NCBI GenBank assembly: GCA_902825215.1
Contig: LR782234.1
Coordinates: 5,907,001 to 5,971,000, forward strand
Direction of reading: 5' to 3'
Source of the DNA: Pseudomonas fluorescens
Lineage (GTDB): Bacteria; Pseudomonadota; Gammaproteobacteria; Pseudomonadales; Pseudomonadaceae
Length of the DNA stretch: 64,000 nt
Part shown: positions 34,750-43,103 of the stretch, piece after piece
Numbering within the stretch: the first letter of the stretch is position 1
How the letters are laid out: each line of letters starts with the position of its first letter
Position numbers and translations under genes: made by a program
Notes under the pieces: generated by a model
Seen by the model: only the letters and a program-made list of their open reading frames with translations
Database searches by the model: none
What the model was told of the DNA's origin: nothing

Positions 34750-35340
34750 TGTCTAGCTCCTCTCATTTTTCTAATTCTTGTATGCCTGGCCCCGGATCGA
34801 TGCCCGTGGTGCCGAAGGTTCACGATTAGCGCCAGAGCGTGACCCACAAGTCAATCGTAACTTTGTGTGTCTACGACCAACGTCTAAGGTGCGTTTTTTT
34901 CCGTCCGTGCAAAGTCATGAATTCGCCATGACTCTGAAAAGAATGAACACTTCTTTTCTAATACCCTTTAGGAATTTCGCCGCCCCGCGGGCCCTTTCGC
35001 ACTCTCCCGCGCCAACTTCAGCAAAACTCCTAAAAGCACTAAAGCACCCACGTAACCGTTTCGCACTGTCACAAAAGCGAAATCGTTCCTTCTCATCCCG
35101 CGCGATCAAGCGCGCACTATCCGATTCAATTGTTACAGTTTGTGTATCAGCCGCAACGCTGCAAAACTTTTTCTACAGCCACGGTTTTATCCCGCCATGA
35201 GCATGAGCATCAGGCAGACAAGGTCTGAATTTGAAGGAGGGTTGCTGAGAGAAGCGTCTTGCGGCCGCGCCATTAGCGTTCGGCTGAGTAAGCGTGGCCC
35301 TGCTGGCGATGCCGGCAGGGCCACGGATATCAGGTGACGA
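34750..35340. other. 591-bp region without a convincing gene
   Basis: Lies between the second porin start and the argA stop. It holds the porin promoter region, a less GC-rich stretch (about 34850-35180) and a hairpin near the argA end. The 140-codon plus-strand frame at 34778-35200 has poor Pseudomonas codon use and no recognisable domain; the ATG cluster near 35197 (ATGAGCATGAGCATCAGG) gives only a short Arg/Ser-rich peptide. A small RNA is possible but not shown. Confidence 0.4.
35294..35324. terminator. Strong hairpin downstream of argA
   Basis: Perfect 10-bp stem GTGGCCCTGC / GCAGGGCCAC with an 11-nt loop, 17 nt beyond the argA stop on the minus strand. There is no T-run on either side, so it may be Rho-assisted or protect the mRNA end. 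Confidence 0.5.
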
Positions 35341-36642
35341 TCAGATGGATTTTTCGAAGATCTTCGAATTGCGCTGATAGTTGTACAGCGACGCCCGCGC
35401 CGCTGGCAGGCGCTCGACACTGCTCGGCTCGAACCCGCGCTCGCGGAACCAGTGCGCAGTGCGCGTGGTGAGCACGAACAAGGTCTTCAAACCCTGCGCC
35501 CGCGCACGGGTTTCGATGCGCTCGAGCAATTCATCACCGCGACCGCCATGGCGATACTCCGGATTCACTGCCAGGCAAGCCAGCTCGCCGGCATCGGAAT
35601 CGGCAATCTGATACAGCGCTGCGCAGGCGATGATCATGCCTTCGCGTTCGACCACGCTGAACTGCTCGATCTCGCGTTCCAGCACTTCACGCGAGCGGCG
35701 CACCAGAATGCCCTGCTCTTCCAGCGGACTGATCAGGTCGAGCAAGCCGCCGACGTCTTCAATCGCCGCCTCGCGCACCAGTTCGAATTGCTCCTGCGCG
35801 ACCAGCGTACCGCCGCCGTCACGGGTGAACAGTTCGGTCAGCAGCGCGCCGTCTTCGGCGTAGCTGACGATATGGCTGCGCGCCACGCCGCCCCGACAGG
35901 CTTCGGCGGCGGCATCGAGCAGTTCTGCCTGATAATTGCTCATGCCCAGACGCTGCAAATGCGCCGGCACTTGCTGCGGACGCAGTTCGCGCACCAGTTT
36001 GCCGTTCTCGTCGATCAGGCCGAGCTCGGCGCCGAACAACAGCAGTTTGTCCGCGCCCAGATCGATGGCGGCGCGGGTGGCGACGTCTTCGCAGGCGAGG
36101 TTGAAGATTTCACCGGTTGGCGAGTAGCCCAGCGGCGACAGCAGCACGATCGAGCGCTCGTCGAGCAGGCGGTTGATGCCCTTGCGGTCGACCCGGCGCA
36201 CTTCGCCGGTGTGGTGATAATCAACGCCTTCGAGCACGCCGATCGGCCGTGCAGTGACAAGGTTGCCGCTGGCCACGCGCAGGCGTGAGCCCTGCATCGG
36301 CGAGGAGGCCATGTCCATCGACAGCCGCGCTTCGATGGCGATGCGCAACTGACCGACCGCGTCGATCACACATTCCAGCGTCGCCGCGTCGGTGATGCGC
36401 ATGCCGTGATGGTAATGCGGGGTCAGGCCGCGTGCGGCGAGGCGGGTTTCGATCTGTGGGCGCGAGCCATGCACCAGCACCAGGCGCACGCCGAGGCTGT
36501 GCAGCAACACCAGGTCGTGGACGATGTTGCCGAAATTCGGATGCTCAACGCCGTCGCCGGGCAGCATGACGACGAAGGTGCAATCGCGGTGGGCATTGAT
36601 GTAAGGGGACGCGTGACGAAGCCAATTAACGTATTCGGGCAT
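35341..36642 (-). CDS. argA: N-acetylglutamate synthase ArgA
   Basis: 433 residues, the classical bifunctional layout. Residues 1 to ~290 form the amino-acid-kinase-like regulatory domain (FVVMLPGDGVEHPNFGNIVH, VRLVLVHGSRPQIETRLAAR, RSIVLLSPLGYSPTGEIFNL), which binds arginine. The last ~140 residues form the GNAT acetyltransferase (LACLAVNPEYRHGGRGDELL, acetyl-CoA loop; TRTAHWFRERGFEPSSVERL). It makes N-acetylglutamate, the first step of arginine synthesis. ATG at 36642; argE lies upstream on the same strand, separated by a REPIN. Confidence 0.96.
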   Translation of the reverse strand: MPEYVNWLRHASPYINAHRDCTFVVMLPGDGVEHPNFGNIVHDLVLLHSLGVRLVLVHGSRPQIETRLAARGLTPHYHHGMRITDAATLECVIDAVGQLRIAIEARLSMDMASSPMQGSRLRVASGNLVTARPIGVLEGVDYHHTGEVRRVDRKGINRLLDERSIVLLSPLGYSPTGEIFNLACEDVATRAAIDLGADKLLLFGAELGLIDENGKLVRELRPQQVPAHLQRLGMSNYQAELLDAAAEACRGGVARSHIVSYAEDGALLTELFTRDGGGTLVAQEQFELVREAAIEDVGGLLDLISPLEEQGILVRRSREVLEREIEQFSVVEREGMIIACAALYQIADSDAGELACLAVNPEYRHGGRGDELLERIETRARAQGLKTLFVLTTRTAHWFRERGFEPSSVERLPAARASLYNYQRNSKIFEKSI

Positions 36643-36810
36643 GTACCTGTACCTGTAAATAAAGAGCAGCCGAAAAAGGGGCGAAACGAAAAACGCACAG
36701 CGGGCTGATGGTTATCGTCGGAACAGGCTTGGCGACACGCGCGCTCTCCTCATGAATACGGGTTGGGGTGGTGGCAATTTACAGTCTTTGTTCGGATAAA
36801 ACACAGTTCC

Positions 36811-36904
36811 CTTGTGGGAGCGAGCCTGCTCGCGAAAGCGGTTTATCCGTTGACGTTGAGGCGTCAGAGAAGGCGCTTTCGCGAGCAGGCTCGCTCCCAC
36901 AGGG
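36811..36904. repeat. REPIN, GAGCGAGCCTGCTCGC class
   Basis: Inverted arms TGTGGGAGCGAGCCTGCTCG and CTTTCGCGAGCAGGCTCGCT with a ~45-bp spacer in the argA-argE gap, ending six nt before the argE stop codon. Confidence 0.9.
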
Positions 36905-36909
36905 GTGCA

Positions 36910-38064
36910 TCATCGTTCGTCTGTCGTCAGGCAGTAATGTTCAATCAACTGCCGCAATAGCTGCACGGTAGGCTGCAAACGTGACATTTCAAGGTATTCG
37001 CCAGGCTGGTGCGCGCAGGCGATGTCGCCGGGGCCGAGCACGATGGTTTCGCAGCCGAGGCGCTGAAGATAAGGCGCTTCGGTGCCGAACGCCACTGCTT
37101 CGGCGCGATGGCCGGTGAGCTTTTCGGCGATGCGCACCAGTTCGGCATCCTCGGACTGTTCGAACGGCGGCACTTCCGGGAACAGCGGTTTGTAATCGAT
37201 TTTCACCTTATGCCGCTCGGCCACCGGGTTGAGCTTGCGCAGGATTTCCGCGCGCAGCAGGTTCGGGTCCATGCCCGGCAGCGGCCGCAGGTCGAATTCC
37301 AGCGAGCACTGGCCGCAGATGCGATTGGGGTTGTCGCCACCATGGATGCAGCCGAAGTTCAGGGTCGGTTGCGGCACGCTGAATTGTGGATTGCTGAATT
37401 CGCGCTGCCACAACAGGCGCAGGCCGCGCAGTTCGCCGATGGCATCGTGCATCGCTTCAAGGGCGCTGTGGCCCAGGCGCGGATCAGACGAGTGGCCGCT
37501 CTGCCCGAGGATGTCGATGCGCTCCATCATGATGCCTTTGTGCATGCGGATCGGCTTGAGCCCGGTCGGCTCACCGATCACCGCCGCGCGGCCCAACGGT
37601 TGCCCCGCCTCGGCCAGCGCGCGGGCACCGGACATCGAGCTTTCTTCATCGCAGGTGGCGAGGATCAGCAGCGGTTGCCTGAACGGTTTATCGAGCAGGG
37701 GCTGCACGGCCTCGATGATCAGCGCGAAGAAACCCTTCATGTCACAACTGCCGAGACCGACCCAGCGGCCATCGACTTCGGTTAGCTTCAGCGGATCGGT
37801 CTGCCACAGGGCATCGTCGTAAGGCACCGTGTCGCTGTGCCCGGCCAGCACCAGCCCACCGGGTCCGCTGCCAATGCTGGCGAGCAGGTTGAATTTGCCC
37901 GGACTGACCTGCTGGATATCGCAGGTAAAACCCAGATCGCCCAGCCAGCCGGCAAGCAGGTCGATCACCGCCCGGTTGGATTGATCAAGGCTGGGCTGGG
38001 TACAGCTGACCGATGGCGCGGCAATCAGCGCAGCGAACTGGTCTTGCATGGATGGCAAAGGCAT
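36910..38064 (-). CDS. argE: Acetylornithine deacetylase ArgE
   Basis: 384 residues from the ATG of MPLPSMQDQFAALIAAPSVS, with GGAG 6 nt upstream; a TTG four codons earlier is less likely. M20 metallopeptidase family: metal ligands in LAGHSDTVPYD, GLGSCDMKGFFALI and ATCDEESSMSGARAL, and the C-terminal ligand His in DIACAHQPGEYLEM. It releases acetate from N-acetylornithine or related acyl-amino acids. Co-location with argA supports an arginine-pathway role, although many pseudomonads also have ArgJ. Confidence 0.93.
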   Translation of the reverse strand: MPLPSMQDQFAALIAAPSVSCTQPSLDQSNRAVIDLLAGWLGDLGFTCDIQQVSPGKFNLLASIGSGPGGLVLAGHSDTVPYDDALWQTDPLKLTEVDGRWVGLGSCDMKGFFALIIEAVQPLLDKPFRQPLLILATCDEESSMSGARALAEAGQPLGRAAVIGEPTGLKPIRMHKGIMMERIDILGQSGHSSDPRLGHSALEAMHDAIGELRGLRLLWQREFSNPQFSVPQPTLNFGCIHGGDNPNRICGQCSLEFDLRPLPGMDPNLLRAEILRKLNPVAERHKVKIDYKPLFPEVPPFEQSEDAELVRIAEKLTGHRAEAVAFGTEAPYLQRLGCETIVLGPGDIACAHQPGEYLEMSRLQPTVQLLRQLIEHYCLTTDER

Positions 38065-38222
38065 CGCTGACTCCAACTCCCGGATTGAGGTCCATCATAG
38101 AACCATCCGGCGCTCGGAATAAACCGCCGCAGGGCGTAGGAAGTTTGACTCCTGTACACTGCACGGCCTTGGCAGCCACACCTTCCCCCGGCTGCGCTCC
38201 CGATACTCTGGATTTTCCGGCC

Positions 38223-39593
38223 ATGCAGAAAGAAACCGAAATCAAACTCCGCGTCAGCCGCGAAACCCTCGCTGCCCTGCGCGAGCACCCGCTGCTGAAG
38301 AAACGCAACAAAAGTGGCTGGGAACGCCGTGAGTTGATGAACCAGTACTTCGACACCCCAGAGCGCGATCTGGCCCAGGCCAAGGTCGCCCTGCGCCTGC
38401 GCAAGGATGGCGACGAGGTCATCCAGACCTTGAAGACTCGCGGCCAGAGCGTCGCCGGACTGTCAGAGCGTAACGAGTACGACTGGAAACTGCCGAAAGC
38501 CAAGCTCGATGTGAAGAAACTCGACGGCGACTGCTGGCCCGAGTCGCTGGCCGAGCTGGACAAGAAAACCCTCAAGCCGATCTTCACCACCGATTTCGTC
38601 CGCGAGCGCGCCGAAATCGCCTGGGGTCGTGGCAAGACCAAGGTCGTTATCGAGGCCGCGCTGGACCTCGGTCACGTCGTGGTCGGCAAGCAGAAAGAAG
38701 AAATCTGCGAGCTGGAACTCGAGTTGCGCGAAGGCGAGCCTGCCGCGCTGCTCGAACTGGCCGCCGAACTGGCCGAAACCCTCGCCTTGATGCCGTGCGA
38801 CATCAGCAAGGCCGAGCGCGGCTATCGCCTGTACGACGCCAATAGCTACTCGCTGAGCCTGCCGGCACCGGAGCTGACCCCGGAAACCCAACTCGACGAC
38901 GCTTTCGCCGCGCTGAGCTGGCACTTGCTCGGCAGCAGCCAGCGCCTGGCCGAACAGTACCGATTCAACGGCCACTGGCGCCTGCTGCAGGAGTGGGTCG
39001 AGAACCTCGCAGAAATGCGCGCCCTGCTCAGCAGCCTCGGCCAGGCCGCGCCGCGTCAGTCGACCCACGACCTGCGCGTAGCACTGGATGCATTGCTGGA
39101 AGACTGGCGCCCGCTGGTGCAGGTCGGCATCGAAGACGAGGACGTGCGCAAAGCCGCACCGGAGCAGTTCCTCGAAGAACTCGAAGATCCGCGCTGGGGC
39201 CTGTTCTCGCTGAGCACGTCGCGCTGGTTGCTGGCCCGCACCTGGACCGCCGACCGCAACGTGCGTGGCAACCGTCAGGGCGGCGCGCAGTTGCACAGCT
39301 GGTTGCCGCGCCTGCTCGGCGAGGAAGCCACGGCCCTGCAACTGCAGCGTTATCAGCAGCAGCCGGAAGACCTCGCCGAACAACTGCCGCGCATCGAGCG
39401 CATTCAGGTCTGGCTGCACCACGCGCGCAACGTACTGGAGATCCCGGAAATGGATCGCCTCTATGGCGAGCTGAACAAGTTGGCGCAACTGGCCAACGAG
39501 CCAACCATCACTGACGAACTGCTCGATGCGCGCAAGCAGCAAGCGATCGCGGTTTACCAGAATCGCGCGTGGAAAATGCTCCTGCGCAGCTAA
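38223..39593 (+). CDS. CYTH-CHAD domain protein, inorganic triphosphatase-like
   Basis: 456 residues from the ATG of MQKETEIKLRVSRETLAALR. The ExExK motif (ETEIKLRV) at the very N-terminus and DLAQAKVALRLRKDGDEVIQTLK define a CYTH triphosphate-tunnel domain over residues 1 to ~200. The second half is a CHAD helical domain rich in conserved His and basic residues (STHDLRVALDALLEDWRPLV, IERIQVWLHHARNVL). E. coli YgiF of the same layout hydrolyses inorganic triphosphate, and CHAD domains bind polyphosphate. Divergent from argE with a 158-bp spacer. Confidence 0.9.
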   Translation: MQKETEIKLRVSRETLAALREHPLLKKRNKSGWERRELMNQYFDTPERDLAQAKVALRLRKDGDEVIQTLKTRGQSVAGLSERNEYDWKLPKAKLDVKKLDGDCWPESLAELDKKTLKPIFTTDFVRERAEIAWGRGKTKVVIEAALDLGHVVVGKQKEEICELELELREGEPAALLELAAELAETLALMPCDISKAERGYRLYDANSYSLSLPAPELTPETQLDDAFAALSWHLLGSSQRLAEQYRFNGHWRLLQEWVENLAEMRALLSSLGQAAPRQSTHDLRVALDALLEDWRPLVQVGIEDEDVRKAAPEQFLEELEDPRWGLFSLSTSRWLLARTWTADRNVRGNRQGGAQLHSWLPRLLGEEATALQLQRYQQQPEDLAEQLPRIERIQVWLHHARNVLEIPEMDRLYGELNKLAQLANEPTITDELLDARKQQAIAVYQNRAWKMLLRS

Positions 39594-39609
39594 ACCGGTT
39601 TCGCACCGT

Positions 39610-39716
39610 GATCGTTCCCACGCTCTGCGTGGGAATGCCTCAATGGACGCTCTGCGTCCGCTTTGGGACGCAGAGCGTCCCGGGCTGCATTCCCACGCGG
39701 AGCGTGGGAACGATCA
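39610..39716. repeat. GATCGTTCCCACGC-type palindromic repeat, overlapping the lrp-type stop codon
   Basis: Outer arms GATCGTTCCCACGCTCTGCG and CGCGGAGCGTGGGAACGATC enclose an inner pair GGACGCTCTGCGTCC / GGACGCAGAGCGTCC. The last three bases of the element form the TGA stop codon of the adjacent minus-strand regulator gene. Confidence 0.88.
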
Positions 39717-40184
39717 GGGTAGAACCGGCAGGCTGGTAGTGGATTTGATTTCCGACAAGGCGACTATCGAATTCACTTCCTGTATCCCCGGCACCAGCGA
39801 CAGTTTTTCGAAGAAAAACCGCTCATACGCCTCGATGTCCGCCGCGACAATGCGCAACAGAAAATCCACCGCGCCCATCAGCACATAACATTCCAGCACT
39901 TCCGGGAAGCCGCGAATCGCCTCGGTGAACTCGGTGAAGTTCGAACGCCCGTGGGCGTTGAGTTTGATCTCGGCAAAAATCTGCGTGTTCAGGCCGATCT
40001 TCTTGCGGTCGAGCAAGGTCACCTGACCGCGAATGATCCCCTCCTCCTTCATCCGCTGAATCCGTCGCCAGCACGGCGATTGCGACAGACCGACCTGCTC
40101 GGCGATCTGTGCGCTGGACAACGAAGCGTCCTCTTGCAGCAGGGCGAGTATCTTGCGGTCGTAGGCGTCCAGCTCGCTGTGCAT
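39714..40184 (-). CDS. Lrp/AsnC family transcriptional regulator
   Basis: 156 residues. N-terminal winged HTH (LDAYDRKILALLQEDASLSS; IAEQVGLSQSPCWRRIQRMKEEG) and C-terminal RAM/ACT-like effector domain (IFAEIKLNAHGRSNFTEFTEAI; GFPEVLECYVLMGAVDFLLR). Feast/famine regulators of this kind sense amino acids. The partner is probably the divergent 112-codon gene at 40310. The stop codon lies inside a palindromic repeat. Confidence 0.92.
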   Translation of the reverse strand: MHSELDAYDRKILALLQEDASLSSAQIAEQVGLSQSPCWRRIQRMKEEGIIRGQVTLLDRKKIGLNTQIFAEIKLNAHGRSNFTEFTEAIRGFPEVLECYVLMGAVDFLLRIVAADIEAYERFFFEKLSLVPGIQEVNSIVALSEIKSTTSLPVLP

Positions 40185-40309
40185 AGAAAAACCTCATAAA
40201 GTAAATATTGCGAATTGATCATGCCAATCAATCGCCAATATCACCGATCTTAGCCAAGAAATACCCGACAGCGAATGTAAAAATTTCTTCAGTGATCTGG
40301 AGACTTGCC

Positions 40310-40648
40310 ATGCCGCACCTTGAAGCCGTAAACAGTGCCCCGCCTCGCGCCGACGTGTGGAACGTCAGCAATGCCCATTGCCTGGCGCAGTATCAGATTC
40401 TCGCCGAGGCTGAGCCGGATCTGTTGGTGCGGGTGCTGAACCTGTTCGCCTTGCAGTTTCTTACGCCCGAGCAGGTCAACGTGCAACGCACGGATGATCT
40501 GCTGTCGATCGACCTGATCATGGGCGGCCTGAGCTGGCACCGCGCACAAGTGATTGCGGAAAAACTTCGTAACTTGATCAGCGTTTGCTCGGTCAACCTG
40601 CAGAACGCCGACAGCGCTTGGGATGCCCCGGCACAGGCCACCGGCTGA
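40310..40648 (+). CDS. Small ACT-like domain protein
   Basis: 112 residues from the ATG of MPHLEAVNSAPPRADVWNVS; the longer frame from 40208 runs through AT-rich sequence. The central part (LLVRVLNLFALQFLTPEQVN, then VQRTDDLLSIDLIMGGLSWH and AQVIAEKLRNLISVCSVNL) has the beta-alpha-beta rhythm of an ACT domain, similar in style to the small acetolactate synthase subunit. There is no signal peptide. Divergent from the Lrp-type gene (125 bp apart), so it may be its target and may bind an amino acid. The family name is my inference. Confidence 0.65.
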   Translation: MPHLEAVNSAPPRADVWNVSNAHCLAQYQILAEAEPDLLVRVLNLFALQFLTPEQVNVQRTDDLLSIDLIMGGLSWHRAQVIAEKLRNLISVCSVNLQNADSAWDAPAQATG

Positions 40649-40741
40649 CAAACCCGGCAACGGCTTCGTCGGGTAGTGGCCCAACGGTCAGCAGGGCCAC
40701 GGCTATTCTTTTGCGCACTGTCGCTTGAAAAGGAAGCCCGC

Positions 40742-42526
40742 ATGTCCGTTCAACTCGCTCTCCAGGACCGCTGGCTGGATCTCAACGAAGTGCTGCGCGA
40801 ACTGGTCGCGCAAGGCTTCATCTGCCAGGACGCCGCCGAGCAGGCGTTGAATGCACGTCGCCGTCACGCTGCGCACGCGCAGAAGCATCCGCTGGAATTC
40901 ATCGCCAGCCAGCAACTCGACGACCTCAGCCGGCCGGGCAAGCACCTGGACCTGGAAAGCCTGACCTTGTGGCTGGCGCAACAGGCCGGCCAACCGTACC
41001 TGCGTATCGATCCGCTGAAAATCAACGTTGCGGCGGTCACGCCGTTGATGTCCTACGCCTTCGCCCAGCGGCACAAGATTCTGGCCGTGGCCGTGGATCG
41101 CGACTCGGTGACCGTCGCCAGCGCCCAGCCGTATGTCACCGGTTGGGAGGCTGACCTGACCCATGTGCTGAAGCTGCCGATCAAGCGGGTGGTGGCCAAC
41201 CCGGCGGACATTCAGCGTTTCAGCGTCGAGTTCTTTCGTCTGGCGAAATCGGTCAGCGGCGCCAGCAATGCCGATGCGCAGGGCGGCAACCTTGGCAATT
41301 TCGAACAACTGCTCAACCTCGGCGCCAGCGATCAGGAGCCAGACGCCAACGACGCGCATATCGTCAACATCGTCGACTGGCTGTTCCAGTACGCCTTTCA
41401 GCAGCGCGCCAGCGATATCCACATCGAACCGCGCCGCGAGCAAGGCACCGTGCGTTTTCGCATCGACGGCGTGCTGCACAACGTCTATCAATTCCCGCCA
41501 CAGGTGACCATGGCGATTGTCAGTCGCCTGAAAAGCCTCGGCCGCATGAACGTTGCGGAAAAGCGCAAACCGCAGGACGGCCGGGTCAAGACCAAGACCC
41601 CGGACGGCGGCGAAGTGGAGTTGCGCCTGTCGACGCTGCCTACGGCATTCGGCGAAAAAATGGTCATGCGGATCTTCGATCCGGAGGTGCTGCTCAAGGA
41701 TTTCGATCAACTGGGCTTCAGCGCCGACGACCTGCGCCGCTGGCAGGACATGACCCGCCAGCCCAACGGCATCATTCTGGTCACCGGGCCGACCGGTTCG
41801 GGCAAGACCACCACGCTGTACACCACGCTGAAAAAACTGGCGACGCCCGAGGTCAACCTCTGCACCATCGAAGATCCGATCGAAATGGTCGAGCCGGCCT
41901 TCAACCAGATGCAGGTGCAGCACAACATCGAACTGAGTTTCGCCGCTGGCGTGCGTGCGCTGATGCGACAAGACCCGGACATCATCATGATCGGCGAGAT
42001 CCGCGACCTTGAAACCGCAGAAATGGCGATTCAGGCCGCGCTCACCGGGCACTTGGTGCTATCGACCCTGCACACCAACGACGCGCCGAGCGCGATCAGC
42101 CGTCTGCTCGAACTCGGCGTGCCGCATTACCTGATCAAGGCTACGGTGCTCGGCGTCATGGCCCAGCGTCTGGTGCGCACCCTGTGCCCGCACTGCAAGG
42201 CGCCGCAGACCCTGGACGAGGACGACTGGCAGACGCTGACCCGGCCCTGGCAGGCGCCGTTGCCGGGCCATGCGCAACGGGCGATCGGCTGCGTGGAATG
42301 CCGCGATACCGGTTATCGCGGCCGCGCCGGGGTTTACGAAATCATGCAATTGAGCGACAGCCTCAAGGCGTTCATTACCCCGGACACCGATCTCACCGCG
42401 ATCCGCCGTCAGGCCTTCAAGGAGGGCATGCGCAGCCTGCGCCTGTCCGGCGCGCAGAAAGTCGCGGCGGGGCTGACCACGGTTGAGGAAGTGTTGCGCG
42501 TCACACCGCAAAGCGAGCAGAGATAG
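40742..42526 (+). CDS. GspE/PulE/PilB-type secretion ATPase, orphan
   Basis: 594 residues. The N-terminal T2SSE domain covers residues ~1-160 (LDLESLTLWLAQQAGQPYLR), followed by the hexameric ATPase: Asp box RASDIHIEPRREQGTVRFRI, Walker A GPTGSGKTTT near residue 349, Walker B-like DPDIIMIGEIRD near 410, His box STLHTNDAPSAISRLL, and a tetracysteine zinc motif CPHC ... CVEC from about residue 481. All catalytic parts look intact. Such ATPases extend type IV pili or type II pseudopili, yet no other secretion or pilus gene is nearby. It starts 94 nt after the ACT-like gene. Confidence 0.92.
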   Translation: MSVQLALQDRWLDLNEVLRELVAQGFICQDAAEQALNARRRHAAHAQKHPLEFIASQQLDDLSRPGKHLDLESLTLWLAQQAGQPYLRIDPLKINVAAVTPLMSYAFAQRHKILAVAVDRDSVTVASAQPYVTGWEADLTHVLKLPIKRVVANPADIQRFSVEFFRLAKSVSGASNADAQGGNLGNFEQLLNLGASDQEPDANDAHIVNIVDWLFQYAFQQRASDIHIEPRREQGTVRFRIDGVLHNVYQFPPQVTMAIVSRLKSLGRMNVAEKRKPQDGRVKTKTPDGGEVELRLSTLPTAFGEKMVMRIFDPEVLLKDFDQLGFSADDLRRWQDMTRQPNGIILVTGPTGSGKTTTLYTTLKKLATPEVNLCTIEDPIEMVEPAFNQMQVQHNIELSFAAGVRALMRQDPDIIMIGEIRDLETAEMAIQAALTGHLVLSTLHTNDAPSAISRLLELGVPHYLIKATVLGVMAQRLVRTLCPHCKAPQTLDEDDWQTLTRPWQAPLPGHAQRAIGCVECRDTGYRGRAGVYEIMQLSDSLKAFITPDTDLTAIRRQAFKEGMRSLRLSGAQKVAAGLTTVEEVLRVTPQSEQR

Positions 42527-42595
42527 TCCACCACGGAACCGGATCCGGGAACGACGATCCAACGCCGTAGTTAATCCCCCAGGAGTCACCTCATC

Positions 42596-42913
42596 ATGCG
42601 TCTCAAACTTGCTGTCGCCACCATGGCCCTGTTGTCCCTTCCCGTCGGTTCGGCCATGGCGGACAGCTTTTGGCGTAACGTCATCTCGTCCGGTGCCACC
42701 ACCGGCTCCACCTATCTGACCTTCAAGGATCACAAGCTTATCGTCGCCGCTCAGGACGACGCCGGCAGCTTCGTCGCCAGCGACGGCGGCATTCGTGGCC
42801 CGTACCTGGAAGCGGCGATGCAGAAAGTCCGCGCCGACAATCCGGGCCTGCAAGCGTCGGACATGGAATTGGCGAATGCGATTCTGGCGAAGAATGCCGT
42901 GGCTGCTGAATAA
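42596..42913 (+). CDS. DUF2388 small exported protein
   Basis: 105 residues with a signal peptide (MRLKLAVATMALLSLPVGSA, cleavage after AMA). The mature part reads DSFWRNVISSGATTGSTYLT ... KLIVAAQDDAGSFVASDGGI and matches the DUF2388 pattern found in short Pseudomonas periplasmic proteins. Function unknown. Good ribosome site (CAGGAGTCACC). An intrinsic terminator follows. Confidence 0.85.
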   Translation: MRLKLAVATMALLSLPVGSAMADSFWRNVISSGATTGSTYLTFKDHKLIVAAQDDAGSFVASDGGIRGPYLEAAMQKVRADNPGLQASDMELANAILAKNAVAAE

Positions 42914-42927
42914 GCCTTGTGCAGATG

Positions 42928-42958
42928 AAAATGCCGCTCGATTGAGCGGCATTTTTTT
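42928..42958 (+). terminator. Intrinsic terminator of the DUF2388 gene
   Basis: Stem AAATGCCGCTC / GAGCGGCATTT with a short loop followed by a T-run; 14 nt after the stop codon. Confidence 0.93.
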
Positions 42959-42989
42959 GCCCGGAATTCCTGGCCATCACCGCCCCCTC

Positions 42990-43083
42990 CTGTGGGAGCG
43001 AGCCTGCTCGCGAAAGCAATCTTTCACTCAACACTTTCGGTGACTGAATCACCGCTTTCGCGAGCAGGCTCGCTCCCACAGGG
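42990..43083. repeat. REPIN, GAGCGAGCCTGCTCGC class
   Basis: Arms TGTGGGAGCGAGCCTGCTCG and CTTTCGCGAGCAGGCTCGCT with a ~45-bp spacer between the convergent DUF2388 and gcvP genes. Confidence 0.9.
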
Positions 43084-43103
43084 AAGGTGTGCTTGCCGGG
43101 GAA

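Noticed and set aside
33412..34842. 476-codon open frame on the plus strand across the second porin gene
   Set aside because: It is the antisense of a clear OprD gene with signal peptide and terminal beta strand; the predicted protein has no domain and its long openness follows from GC-rich codon bias. A similar antisense frame covers the first porin gene.
34778..35200. 140-codon plus-strand frame in the long gap before argA
   Set aside because: Atypical codon use for this genome, no ribosome site and no domain; overlaps promoter-like sequence.
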